The translations under genes and the position numbers were made by a program. Shown piece after piece: positions 33,318-41,401 of a stretch of DNA of 52,652 nt (position 1 is its first letter; every line of letters begins with the position of its first letter). The notes below the pieces were generated by a model. It did not search any database and was not told where the DNA came from. It saw nothing but the letters and a program-made list of their open reading frames with translations. Origin of the DNA: Alphaproteobacteria bacterium. Its GTDB lineage: Bacteria; Pseudomonadota; Alphaproteobacteria; M2410. The stretch spans positions 1-52,652 of the forward strand of contig SBGZ01000090.1 of NCBI GenBank assembly GCA_006226415.1. Direction: 5' to 3'.

Positions 33318-33613
33318 TAGCTGTAGCGGCGACCGCCAAACATGGCACCGATTCCTGCGAAAATTACAGCCAGCAAGATCCGGATTAAAATCACCAGGAA
33401 CAGATAGACCATCTGCTGCTCAGTGATGAGAAAGCCCATCACATTCACAAACCGCTGATCGATCCCCATGTTGAAGATGGCCTCTTCCGCATAGCGGCCA
33501 TAGTGAACCAGTGTGTTATAGAAGTCCGGCATTTGGATCGCCAAGAAGGCCATGACAATGGCCCCCAGAATGATCGAAACGATCATCGAAAATCCGGCCT
33601 TAAAAATCCCCAT
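33314..33613 (-). CDS. Small hypothetical membrane protein
   Basis: A 99-residue protein I do not recognise. Hydrophobic segments are at FSMIVSIILGAIVMAFLAI and MVYLFLVILIRILLAVIFAGIGAMFGG. Between them is a polar loop, FYNTLVHYGRYAEEAIFNMGIDQRF, with possible amphipathic helices. The ending GGRRYSY is basic. The ATG at 33613 precedes MGIFKAGFSM. It is convergent with the Lrp-like gene, with a four-base overlap. Its upstream side is the structured gap before the DksA-like gene. Coding is supported by the sensible topology and compact fit. Confidence 0.72.
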   Translation of the reverse strand: MGIFKAGFSMIVSIILGAIVMAFLAIQMPDFYNTLVHYGRYAEEAIFNMGIDQRFVNVMGFLITEQQMVYLFLVILIRILLAVIFAGIGAMFGGRRYSY

Positions 33614-33651
33614 TTCCCCGCCTCATTTAAGCATTACGAGTATTCTACTAC

Positions 33652-33717
33652 GGGCGTCATGGTAACACGCCCGGCCCCCACGAGTCGAACCTGTAAATGG
33701 GGCCGAATTTTGACGCC
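33652..33717. other. Structured intergenic element with two alternative folds
   Basis: Fold A nests GGCGTCA (33653-33659) with TGACGCC (33711-33717), and inside it CGGCCCC (33672-33678) with GGGGCCG (33699-33705). Fold B pairs GGGCGT (33652-33657) with ACGCCC (33667-33672), which excludes the outer stem of fold A. It lies in the 271-base divergent gap between the small membrane protein and the DksA-like gene. Strand and function are unknown. Confidence 0.45.
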
Positions 33718-33884
33718 AAGGTGTTGATAAGTAAGGAGAAAGAGGCCAAACATCCGAACCCGGCTGATTTTTCCAAGGCCCCTTGCGGCATTATGAAGCG
33801 CGGGTGATTTGACCCATTGATCCTGAGGGCAGATGCATTAACTATAGGTTCAGAAACCTCAGACCCGTTGCAGGAGAACTCCCC

Positions 33885-34202
33885 ATGCGCGACATCGCCC
33901 CTTTTAAAGAAAAACTCGAGAGCCGTCTTGAGGAGCTGCAGTCGCGACTGCACCACATTGAAGAGGATCTGGATGAACCCTCTGATGCGGATGTGGAAGA
34001 GCGCGCCACCGAGAGAGAGGACGACGAAGTCATGGAAGTGCTCGGCAATGCGGGCCTTGCTGAAATTCGCCAAATCGAGCAGGCGCTGAAACGTATCAGT
34101 GACGGCACCTACGGCGACTGCGTGACTTGCGGCGAAGAAATCTCATCGGAACGGCTGGCGCTTTTGCCCCACACATCGGTCTGCCGCAACTGCGCGGCCT
34201 GA
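33885..34202 (+). CDS. DksA/TraR-family C4 zinc-finger protein
   Basis: A 105-residue protein with an N-terminal coiled-coil region (PFKEKLESRLEELQSRLHHIEEDL). An acidic centre and a C-terminal four-cysteine zinc finger, CVTC...CRNC (about residues 79-103), follow. This is the TraR/DksA family, whose members act in the RNA polymerase secondary channel. It is shorter than classical DksA (about 150 residues) and is therefore a DksA-like paralogue rather than DksA itself. It ends immediately against the convergent monooxygenase gene; the two stop codons form the palindrome TGATCA. GCAGGAG precedes the ATG. Confidence 0.9.
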   Translation: MRDIAPFKEKLESRLEELQSRLHHIEEDLDEPSDADVEERATEREDDEVMEVLGNAGLAEIRQIEQALKRISDGTYGDCVTCGEEISSERLALLPHTSVCRNCAA

Positions 34203-36020
34203 TCAGCTTACTTCCAGGCCGGGCAGGTCTCCCTCTGCCCGCCACTCTCTCAAGATTTTGAAAAAGGCTTCCGAGCCGAGACCGTAGTTGTCGTTCTGTC
34301 GGAACCGATCCTGCGGCTTGCCCTCGTTGTTGTAATAACCGGGCGTACAATCAGCGAGGAACTTATCGCGATTGCGCGCCGTCTTGATGATCTCTTCGAC
34401 CCAGGCGTCTTCTGCCTCCCGACTTGCTTCCACGATTGACTTATTACCCTCCTCGCAATGCTTGACGATATAGGCAATGTGGAGCGACTGCTCATTGAGA
34501 GCATGCGGATAGTTGGCTGTGAAGCCGGACTGAAAATTGGTGCCCATGATAAAGCAATTTGGGAAACCTTTGGTGTGCATGCCATGCAGGGTCCGCGCAC
34601 CATCTTTAAACTTCTCTGTCAGGGAAACGCCTTCCCGGCCGTAGGTTTCATAGCCGCAGCGGCGCGAATAATTGGTGCCCACCTCAAAGCCGGTGCCGAA
34701 GACGATGCAATCGAGTTCATACTCCTGGCCATTGGCGATGACACCTTTTTCCGTGATGCGCTCAACGCCATGCCCGTCCGTATTGACCAGCGTGACATTG
34801 TCGCGATTAAAGGCGGGCAAATAGTCATCGTGGAAACAAGGTCGTTTGCAGAACTGCCGATAATAGGGCTTCAGCGCCTCTGCCGTGTTCGGGTCGTTGA
34901 CAATCTCTTCTGCCCTTGCGCGGATCTGTTCCATCTTCTGGAAATCCGCCAGCTCCATTTTTGCCGCCAGGCCCTCCGGAGACAGATCTGGCTCATTTTC
35001 TGATCGGGTCATATTGATCAGGTTACGAATGATTTCGGTCCATCCGTCCTTAACCAGATCTTCCTCCACATAACCGCCGGTGACCAGAATATTGAAGTTG
35101 TCCATGCGTTTCTGGTGCCAGCCTGGCTCTTGGGCCTTAAACCAAGCTTCATCTGTTTCCTTGTCGCCACGCACATCAATCGATGAGGGCGTGCGCTGAA
35201 ACACATAGAGATGCTTGGCGCCTTCGGCTAAATGGGGCACGCATTGCACCGCCGTTGCGCCGGTGCCGATGATGCCCACCACCTTGTCGCCGAGCTTATC
35301 AAGCCCGCCGTCGGCGCTGCCACCGGTGTACTCATAGTCCCAGCGGGAGGTGTGGAAAGTGTGTCCCTTATAGGCATCAATACCGGCAATGCCGGGCAGC
35401 TTGGGCCGGTTGAGTGGGCCATTGGACATGGCGACATATTTCGCGCGGAAGGCATCGCCGCGATTGGTCTTGATGAGCCAGCGCTGGCTTTCCTCCTCCC
35501 AACGCAGCTCGGTAATCTCCGTCTGGAAAAGTACATCATCATAGAGATTATATTGCCGGGCGATCTGCTGGCTATAGGCCAGGATATCCTTGCCTTCGAT
35601 GAATTTGCGCGGCGGCATGTAGCCGGTTTCTTCCAGCAAAGGCAGGTAAACGTATGCTTCAATGTCGCAGGCCGCGCCCGGATAACGGTTCCAGTACCAG
35701 GTGCCGCCAAAGTCACCGGCTTTTTCGATGATACGAAGACCCGTGATCCCGGCTTCCGTCAAACGGGCCCCAGCGAGAAGACCGCCAAAGCCGCCGCCGA
35801 TGATAGCAACATTGACTTCGTCAAACAGGGGCGCGCGCTTGACCTCCTCCGTGACGTAAGGGTCGTCCACATAGTGCGAAAAATCGCCCCTCACTTCTAC
35901 ATATTGGTCATTGCCTTCGTCGCGCAGACGCTTGTCGCGTTCCTCGCGATATTTGGCGCGTAGCGCCTCCGGATCAAATCCCAGCCCTGCCGGTTCAGTT
36001 ACCTGCGACGTATCAGTCAT
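34203..36020 (-). CDS. Baeyer-Villiger-type flavin monooxygenase
   Basis: A 605-residue FAD/NADPH monooxygenase. The first Rossmann motif is GGGFGGL (near residue 79) and the second is GTGATA (near 258). The BVMO fingerprint appears as YKGHTFHTSRWDY (near 220), matching FxGxxxHxxxWD except Tyr for the first Phe. An extra N-terminal segment of about 65 residues precedes the FAD domain, as in cyclopentadecanone- or steroid-type BVMOs. WYWNRYPGAACDIEAYVYLPL is the classical ketone-monooxygenase segment. The ATG at 36020 has GGGAGG five bases upstream; a second ATG at 36023 and a GTG at 36035 are in frame. The acyl-CoA dehydrogenase divergent to it may use its products. Confidence 0.93.
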   Translation of the reverse strand: MTDTSQVTEPAGLGFDPEALRAKYREERDKRLRDEGNDQYVEVRGDFSHYVDDPYVTEEVKRAPLFDEVNVAIIGGGFGGLLAGARLTEAGITGLRIIEKAGDFGGTWYWNRYPGAACDIEAYVYLPLLEETGYMPPRKFIEGKDILAYSQQIARQYNLYDDVLFQTEITELRWEEESQRWLIKTNRGDAFRAKYVAMSNGPLNRPKLPGIAGIDAYKGHTFHTSRWDYEYTGGSADGGLDKLGDKVVGIIGTGATAVQCVPHLAEGAKHLYVFQRTPSSIDVRGDKETDEAWFKAQEPGWHQKRMDNFNILVTGGYVEEDLVKDGWTEIIRNLINMTRSENEPDLSPEGLAAKMELADFQKMEQIRARAEEIVNDPNTAEALKPYYRQFCKRPCFHDDYLPAFNRDNVTLVNTDGHGVERITEKGVIANGQEYELDCIVFGTGFEVGTNYSRRCGYETYGREGVSLTEKFKDGARTLHGMHTKGFPNCFIMGTNFQSGFTANYPHALNEQSLHIAYIVKHCEEGNKSIVEASREAEDAWVEEIIKTARNRDKFLADCTPGYYNNEGKPQDRFRQNDNYGLGSEAFFKILREWRAEGDLPGLEVS

Positions 36021-36033
36021 CATGTCCTCCCTC

Positions 36034-36052
36034 ACGGCCCCTGCGGGGCCGT
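36034..36052 (-). other. Strong hairpin directly before the monooxygenase ribosome binding site
   Basis: ACGGCCCC (36034-36041) pairs with GGGGCCGT (36045-36052), an 8-bp stem with a three-base loop. It lies just upstream of the GGGAGG site of the BVMO gene, and might stabilise the mRNA 5' end or influence ribosome access. Confidence 0.5.
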
Positions 36053-36079
36053 TTCAGTCCTTCTTTAGAGACTCTTTCC

Positions 36080-36113
36080 TGACATATTGTCATTTAATTG
36101 TCGGTGCTGACAA
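36080..36113. promoter_or_regulatory. Two inverted repeats, possible operators
   Basis: TGACA-TAT-TGTCA (36080-36092) and TTGTC-N6-GACAA (36098-36113) lie in the divergent gap between the BVMO and an acyl-CoA dehydrogenase. Both share the TGTC/GACA half-site, so one dimeric regulator could bind both. A TTGACA at 36182-36187 may be the -35 element of the dehydrogenase gene. Confidence 0.45.
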
Positions 36114-36246
36114 GACCGGTTTCTTGGCAGTTTTCTTAGGGTTTGAGGTATTGAAGGGTCCTCCGGGCTGCAGAATTAGTGTTGACAAGGCTCGCCCAAG
36201 CCAGACAATCGCCCTATCAAAAGAACAACAAATTTGAGGAATCTCC

Positions 36247-37491
36247 ATGGCCGCTCTTAATCCTGAACTCTTTCAATTGGCAATGTCGGAGGAAGCCCAG
36301 CCTCTGATGGATGCCGTGAAGCGCCACATTGAAGAAAATGTAATCCCTATCAGCGAGGAATTTGAAGCCCTTAACGCTGAGAAAGAAGACCGCTGGAGCT
36401 GGCACCCGCGTCAGCTGGAACTGTTGGAGGGCGCGAAGGCCAAGGCAAAGGCATCGGGCTTGTGGAACTTTTTCCTGCCTGAGTCCGAGATCGGGCGCGG
36501 GCTCACCAACCTCGATTATGCCTATATCGCCGCGGAGCTTGGCAAATATTCGCTCGCCTCTGAAACTTTGAACTGCGCCGCGCCGGACACAGGCAATATG
36601 GAAGTGCTGGAAAAAGTCGGGACACCGGAACAAAAGGAAAAGTGGCTGGTGCCGCTCCTGAACGGCGAAATACGTTCGGCCTTTGCCATGACCGAGCCGA
36701 ATGTTGCCTCGTCGGATGCCAAGAACATCTCCACCACGGCCGTATTGGACGGCGACGATTATGTGATCAACGGCGAGAAATATTACATTTCCGGTGCGGG
36801 TGATCCGCGCTGCAAAATCATGATCGTCATGGTGAAAACCAATCCGGATGCACCGGCTTCGCGCCAGCAAAGCCAGATCCTGGTGCCGAAAGACACGCCC
36901 GGTGTTGAAATCATTCAAGGCATGCAGGTTTTCGGCGAGGATCATGCACCGCGCGGCCATATGCACCTGAAGTTCAACAATGTGCGTGTGCCGAAAGAAA
37001 ATATTCTGCTTGGCGAGGGTCGCGGCTTTGAGATCTCACAGCTGCGCCTTGGTCCGGGCCGGATCCACCACTGCATGCGTTCGCTTGGTCAGGCCGAAAA
37101 AGCATTGGAACTGATGGTCAAGCGCGCCTCGAGCCGGGAAGCCTTTGGCCGCAAGATCATTCAGCTCGGTAAGAACCTGGAGCTGATCTCCCGCGCGCGC
37201 ATCGAGATTGATGCGATGCGGCTGATGGTGTTGCAGGCCGCCAAGGCGATGGATGTGCTGGGCAACCGCGAGGCACGGGTTTATGTGAGCGCGGTGAAAG
37301 CCATGGTGCCGGAAAAGGTTTGCACCATCATCGATCAGGCCATTCAAATGCACGGCGCCACAGGGATCTCGCAATGGTCGCCGCTTGCCGGCATGTATGC
37401 CAATCAGCGCCATCTGCGCTTTGCGGACGGGCCGGATGAAGTTCACCACATGGTGGTTGGCCGCCACGAAGCGGGCAAACACGCCATCTAA
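36247..37491 (+). CDS. Acyl-CoA dehydrogenase, ACAD10/11-like
   Basis: A 414-residue acyl-CoA dehydrogenase family protein. FAMTEPNVASSDAKNISTTA (near 139) is the FAD-binding strand and DGDDYVINGEKYYISGAGDPRCKI follows. The C-terminal segment QMHGATGISQWSPLAGMYANQRHLRFADGPDEVH, recognised by its parts GISQW and ADGPDEVH, is typical of the ACAD10/11-type branch. GGAATC precedes the ATG. It is divergent from the BVMO gene with shared inverted repeats between them, and is followed by a strong terminator. Its substrate cannot be read from the sequence; unusual or hydroxylated acyl-CoAs are known for relatives. Confidence 0.93.
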   Translation: MAALNPELFQLAMSEEAQPLMDAVKRHIEENVIPISEEFEALNAEKEDRWSWHPRQLELLEGAKAKAKASGLWNFFLPESEIGRGLTNLDYAYIAAELGKYSLASETLNCAAPDTGNMEVLEKVGTPEQKEKWLVPLLNGEIRSAFAMTEPNVASSDAKNISTTAVLDGDDYVINGEKYYISGAGDPRCKIMIVMVKTNPDAPASRQQSQILVPKDTPGVEIIQGMQVFGEDHAPRGHMHLKFNNVRVPKENILLGEGRGFEISQLRLGPGRIHHCMRSLGQAEKALELMVKRASSREAFGRKIIQLGKNLELISRARIEIDAMRLMVLQAAKAMDVLGNREARVYVSAVKAMVPEKVCTIIDQAIQMHGATGISQWSPLAGMYANQRHLRFADGPDEVHHMVVGRHEAGKHAI

Positions 37492-37516
37492 CGAGCCTCA
37501 ACGTCCAAAGGCTCAG

Positions 37517-37549
37517 AAACCCGTGAGGCGAAAACCTCGCGGGTTTTTT
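37517..37549 (+). terminator. Rho-independent terminator of the acyl-CoA dehydrogenase gene
   Basis: AACCCG (37518-37523) pairs with CGGGTT (37540-37545) and GAGG (37525-37528) with CCTC (37535-37538), with a G-U pair between. Six T residues follow at 37544-37549. It also lies downstream of the convergent porin gene. Confidence 0.88.
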
Positions 37550-37568
37550 CAATTTCCAAATGCCTGTT

Positions 37569-38720
37569 TTAAAAATCAATCTGGGCCCGCAGACCGATGC
37601 CCGTCACTTTGTTTTTTCCGTCTGGCCCGTTGGCGACAACGCTAAAACCTTCTTCAATCTCAGATCTGCTGTAATTGATGGTCAATCGTGTGTGCGAGGT
37701 CGGGAACCAATTGAGTCCAGCGGCGATGGTGTCCTGGGTTCCACCGGCCCAGCCCTTATCTGTCAGATCGAGGGTGTCGTAGCGGGCGACGATGGCCCAA
37801 GCGCCAGGCCCCTGGCCGAGCGGACGGTCCACTTTCGGGCGGTCCCAGACCGCGCGACTTGTGCTGTAGGCCCGCGTTTCACCGGTCAGAAAATAACCCG
37901 CTTCGATGTATCCTCCATCAAATGATGGATCGCTCCCTGCGACGACTGACGTGACCTTGTCGAGCCCATATTCACCAGCGATCCAAAACGGTCCCTCAAC
38001 CCATGCGGCCTCGACGCCGGCGAAAATGTCCTCGGTCCCAACGGCGCCAGTACTGACAAGCCGGACAGGCGACAGATGGAAAAAGGGGCGGGCACGGTAA
38101 CGGAAGTCGACGCCGCTTCCTGCCTGGCGTGAAACCACATAACCGCCCAGATGCATCCGATGTTCGCCCCTAGATGGGCTCCAGGTCGCGCGGGTAGCCA
38201 AAAGATGACCCGCATCTTCCAATCCCTCATCCGCGGTGCCGCGATAGATGCCAAAGGATAGGGTCCAATCCTGATCCCCGGTCTCCAGACTGACGCCCAC
38301 ATTGCGAACCGCCCCAAAGGCCTCAATGAAAGCGGCCCGCGACATCAGGGAAGTAAACCGACCGCTGGTCAGGCCTTCCATCGTGTTAAAGACCCCACTT
38401 TGCCCGAATTTAAGCTTCCAGCTATCGGCCACAGCATAGGAAATATATGCATCTTTGACCGTGACGGTGTTGCCGGCAAAATCGAGGTCCAGCTTGTAGC
38501 CAAGATCGGAAAAGATTTTGCCTTTCACGCCAATTCGCGCGTATCGGATCTCGGATGAGGCAACGTCGAAAGTATTGTCGCTGTCTTCGATCCAGGCGGC
38601 ATCGCCAATGAGGCGGCCAGAAACCTGCCAACTGAAGGCGTCGTCCGCCATCGCAGATGTGCTGGTCATAAAAGCAGCAAAGCCCAATGCCACAGCCATG
38701 AATTTCACACCCAAATGCAT
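37569..38720 (-). CDS. OprP/OprO-type porin, shorter paralogue
   Basis: A 383-residue outer-membrane porin with signal peptide (FMAVALGFAAFMTSTSAMA). Family stretches include YKLDLDFAGNTVTVKDAYISY, GQSGVFNTMEGLTSGR and a C-terminal GLRAQIDF ending in Phe for BAM. It resembles the second porin throughout but lacks the N-terminal coiled-coil segment present there. It follows that gene by 141 bases, with a terminator between, so it probably has its own promoter. I found no Pho box before it. Given the neighbouring pst-pho genes an anion or phosphate role is likely. Confidence 0.88.
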   Translation of the reverse strand: MHLGVKFMAVALGFAAFMTSTSAMADDAFSWQVSGRLIGDAAWIEDSDNTFDVASSEIRYARIGVKGKIFSDLGYKLDLDFAGNTVTVKDAYISYAVADSWKLKFGQSGVFNTMEGLTSGRFTSLMSRAAFIEAFGAVRNVGVSLETGDQDWTLSFGIYRGTADEGLEDAGHLLATRATWSPSRGEHRMHLGGYVVSRQAGSGVDFRYRARPFFHLSPVRLVSTGAVGTEDIFAGVEAAWVEGPFWIAGEYGLDKVTSVVAGSDPSFDGGYIEAGYFLTGETRAYSTSRAVWDRPKVDRPLGQGPGAWAIVARYDTLDLTDKGWAGGTQDTIAAGLNWFPTSHTRLTINYSRSEIEEGFSVVANGPDGKNKVTGIGLRAQIDF

Positions 38721-38784
38721 GGTTTAATACCCCCTCAAGACGTCCAAGAGCGTAATTAGGGGCCTGATTCCGGTCTGCCGCAAG

Positions 38785-38816
38785 AAAAACCCTCACGCGG
38801 ATTGCCGCGCGAGGGT
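38785..38816 (-). terminator. Rho-independent terminator of the second porin gene
   Basis: On the minus strand ACCCTC and CGCGG pair with CCGCG and GAGGGT around a CAAT loop, followed by five T residues (38785-38789 on the plus strand as A). It lies 45 bases after the porin stop codon, and separates the two porin genes. Confidence 0.88.
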
Positions 38817-38861
38817 CCATCTACTTGGTTTACCTCCCGGAGAGGGAGACAAATCGGAGGA

Positions 38862-40157
38862 TTACCAGTCGATCTGAGCGCGCAGGCCAAAACCGTCGAC
38901 TTCATTTTTGCCATCGAGGCCATTGGCCGCCACGTTAAAGCCGTCTTTAATTTTGGAATGGCTATAGTTGGCCATAATACGGGTGTAGCGGTTGAGGTAC
39001 CAGTTGAGGCCGAGGATGTAGGTATCTTGTGTACCACCGGTCCAGCTTTCATCTGAGAGATCAATCGTGTCATAGCGAACAACACCGGCCAGGGCGCCCA
39101 TACCGCCATCGCCGAGAGCATTGTTGACTTTCGGACGATCCCAGGCGCCCTTGCTCGCCTTATAGCCACGGCTTTCGCCGGTGAAGAAGTAACCGACTTC
39201 AACGTAGCCGCCGTTAAAGGTCGGATCACTTGCCGGGGTTTTGTCGTCGGCCTCCAGCTGCGCATATTCGGCCGCCGCCCAGAAAGGTCCGCTCAGAGCG
39301 CCAAACTCAATGCCAAACAATGTATCTTCCGGACCAACAGAACCGGAGCTGACAAATTTGGTCGGGGAGAGGTGAAGGTGCGGGCGCTGAGAATATTTGT
39401 AATCTGCCCCATCGCCAGCATCACGCAAACGGAAGGACCCACCGAGGTGTAGCTGCACATCTTCAAATTTCGGGCTGAAGGTTGCGCGGCCGGCAATCTC
39501 GTGACCTTCGTCCTCCATGCCTGTGTCGGCATCGCCGCGATAAACGCCCAGCTTGGCGGTCCAATTGTCGCCGCCGGTGGAAAGACCCAAACCGATCCGG
39601 CGCGCCAGACCAAAGGCGTCGGTAAAGGAGGCCCGCTCCATGACCGAGATGTGCCGCGAGCTGGTTTGTTCGTCCAGGGAGTTTGGCGTTTTGAATTGAC
39701 CAACGGTTACGGCAAAGCCTGAACCGGTTTTGACCTGAAGATAGGAATCTTTGATAGTGACTTCGTCACCGGCAAAGTCGACTTCAAACTTGTATTTCAC
39801 ATTGCCAGCCGCGTGACCCTCAATGCCAAGGCGGGCGGCACGAAATTCTGTTGCCTGAACGTCGATGGTGTTGTCATCGTCGCTGATCCAGGCCGCGTCT
39901 GTGTAAATACGGCCACGCAGGTTCATTTCAAAATTACCATCGGCGCTTTTGATGGAAGGGGCTGGTTCCCATTTGACGATCACATCTTGGGATTTTTTGT
40001 CGTCGACTTTTTTCTCGAGTGCCTCGATCTTTTGCTTCATGGCATCGAGCTCATTTTCCATTTCCGTCATGGATTTCTCAGCCGCATAGGCCATGGTCGG
40101 CGAGAGCAACATTGCCGTCGTTCCAAGCAAAGCGATCCATTTACCGTTCGTGCGCAT
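38862..40157 (-). CDS. OprP/OprO-type phosphate-selective porin
   Basis: A 431-residue outer-membrane porin of the phosphate-selective O/P family. A signal peptide (WIALLGTTAMLLSPTMAYA) is followed by a short coiled coil MTEMENELDAMKQKIEALEKK, recognised from its heptads, as in trimeric OprP-like porins. The barrel then contains YKFEVDFAGDEVTIKDSYLQ and GQFKTPNSLDEQTSSR, and ends GLRAQIDW. Upstream is a four-unit Pho-box array on the correct strand. It is divergent from phoR. With pstSCAB it should form the outer-membrane gate of the phosphate starvation response. Confidence 0.92.
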   Translation of the reverse strand: MRTNGKWIALLGTTAMLLSPTMAYAAEKSMTEMENELDAMKQKIEALEKKVDDKKSQDVIVKWEPAPSIKSADGNFEMNLRGRIYTDAAWISDDDNTIDVQATEFRAARLGIEGHAAGNVKYKFEVDFAGDEVTIKDSYLQVKTGSGFAVTVGQFKTPNSLDEQTSSRHISVMERASFTDAFGLARRIGLGLSTGGDNWTAKLGVYRGDADTGMEDEGHEIAGRATFSPKFEDVQLHLGGSFRLRDAGDGADYKYSQRPHLHLSPTKFVSSGSVGPEDTLFGIEFGALSGPFWAAAEYAQLEADDKTPASDPTFNGGYVEVGYFFTGESRGYKASKGAWDRPKVNNALGDGGMGALAGVVRYDTIDLSDESWTGGTQDTYILGLNWYLNRYTRIMANYSHSKIKDGFNVAANGLDGKNEVDGFGLRAQIDW

Positions 40158-40246
40158 CGTTTTTTGTCCTTAGGTATAAATATCAATACGTGGATGCCTC
40201 TTGATATCTGCGGCGATCCCCACGCCCGGCAAAAAGCCAGTTCAGC

Positions 40247-40286
40247 GTGACACCCAAATGAAGCTCATATTACAATTATATGACAG
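40247..40286 (-). promoter_or_regulatory. Pho-box array of the phosphate porin
   Basis: Read on the minus strand, four 7-base units start every 11 bases: CTGTCAT (40280-40286), TTGTAAT (40269-40275), GCTTCAT (40258-40264) and GTGTCAC (40247-40253). The first and last are strong matches to the PhoB half-site CTGTCAY. The array ends 90 bases before the porin start. Confidence 0.82.
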
Positions 40287-40327
40287 CCGCGCAGCCCCCC
40301 AGACAGGATTGGACCGTGGCCCGAAAA

Positions 40328-40344
40328 GACGATAGGAAATCGTC
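40328..40344 (+). promoter_or_regulatory. Hairpin presenting the phoR ribosome binding site in its loop
   Basis: GACGAT (40328-40333) pairs with ATCGTC (40339-40344) around an AGGAA loop, with the ATG at 40345 following at once. The loop holds the only ribosome-binding-site-like sequence for phoR, seven bases from the start codon. Confidence 0.6.
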
Positions 40345-41388
40345 ATGAGCAGCGAATCAGACCTTTCCCCCCTTGACCCGGCCGCGTTTCTGGCGGCTCT
40401 GCCCATACCGGCAATTCTTTTGGATTCTCAACGGGTTGTGCGGCTTCACAATGGTCCGGCGGAGGCCACATTCCTGAAAATTCGCAAGGGATATGATCTT
40501 TCCGCGACATTGCGCCGACCCCGCCTTCTGGAAATCGTGGACAGCACCTTAAAGACCGGCGAAGCCGCCAGCTGTCGGTTTGAATGGGGCAGCGACCCGG
40601 CCAAGACCTTTGAAGCGGATGCAACGCGAATCAGTACGGCGGAAGGCGACTTTGCCCTCATCATTTTTCTTGATATTACCCAGACCCTCAAGGTGGAGGC
40701 TGTTCGGTCTGCTTTTGTGGCCAATGTCAGCCACGAGCTCAGATCCCCCCTCACGACCATGATGGGCGCCGCAGAGGCCCTGGAAGGCCCGGCCAAAGAT
40801 GACCCGGTTGGCCAGGAGCGCATGCTGGCCCTGATGAGCCAGGAAGCACGGCGCATGAAGAACCTCATCGATGATCTTTTGTCCCTGTCGAGGGTCGAAT
40901 CGCAAGAGTACATCCCGCCCCACCAGTCCGTTTCCCTTAAATCTGTGCTGGAAGGCGCCCGAGAGCGGCTGGCCGAGCGCGCCGCCAAACGCGGCATGGA
41001 AATCAAGGTTGAGGTGGAAACGGGACTTCCGCCTGTTTCTGGGGTAGACGACGAGCTCTTTCAGGTTTTTGACAACCTGATCGGCAATGCCATCAAATAT
41101 GGGAGTGCGGGCAGCACGGTGACCGTGGAAGCGCGGCAATCGGGCTCGCTGGCCCTCATTTCAGTCCATAATGAAGGGCCCGCCATTCCGGCAATCCACC
41201 TGCCCCGCCTGACAGAACGGTTTTACCGGGTCGACAAGAGCCGCTCTCGAGAGCTGGGCGGAACAGGGCTTGGGCTGGCCATTGTCAAACACATTATCAA
41301 CCGGCACCGCGGACGGCTTGACGTTCAGAGCTCAGACGCGGATGGGACCACGTTTTCCGTGTTTCTCAATTTTGCCCAGAAAGGGTGA
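40345..41388 (+). CDS. phoR: Phosphate regulon sensor histidine kinase, apparently without membrane anchor
   Basis: A 347-residue kinase that should phosphorylate PhoB. The N-terminal part (about 15-115) is PAS-like. The HisKA box is VANVSHELRSPLTTM with the phospho-acceptor H130. The ATPase domain has NLIGNAIKYGS (N box), ERFYRVDKSRSRELGGTGLGLAIV (F/G2 boxes). Classical PhoR has two N-terminal membrane helices; here none is visible, and an in-frame TAG at 40333-40335 rules out an upstream extension. It lies at the head of the pst cluster, 166 bases before pstS, and is divergent from the phosphate porin. Partner is PhoB encoded at 46425. Confidence 0.92.
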   Translation: MSSESDLSPLDPAAFLAALPIPAILLDSQRVVRLHNGPAEATFLKIRKGYDLSATLRRPRLLEIVDSTLKTGEAASCRFEWGSDPAKTFEADATRISTAEGDFALIIFLDITQTLKVEAVRSAFVANVSHELRSPLTTMMGAAEALEGPAKDDPVGQERMLALMSQEARRMKNLIDDLLSLSRVESQEYIPPHQSVSLKSVLEGARERLAERAAKRGMEIKVEVETGLPPVSGVDDELFQVFDNLIGNAIKYGSAGSTVTVEARQSGSLALISVHNEGPAIPAIHLPRLTERFYRVDKSRSRELGGTGLGLAIVKHIINRHRGRLDVQSSDADGTTFSVFLNFAQKG

Positions 41389-41401
41389 CCTTCGGCTCGA
41401 A

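Noticed and set aside
33672-33705. Possible tRNA remnant: GGTTCGACTC on the minus strand resembles a T-arm
   Set aside because: The flanking bases do not form a T-stem, and no anticodon or D arm can be drawn; the match is ten bases only and the segment is explained by a different hairpin.
35232-35963. 243-codon plus-strand open frame inside the monooxygenase gene
   Set aside because: Antisense shadow of a GC-rich gene with intact BVMO motifs on the other strand.
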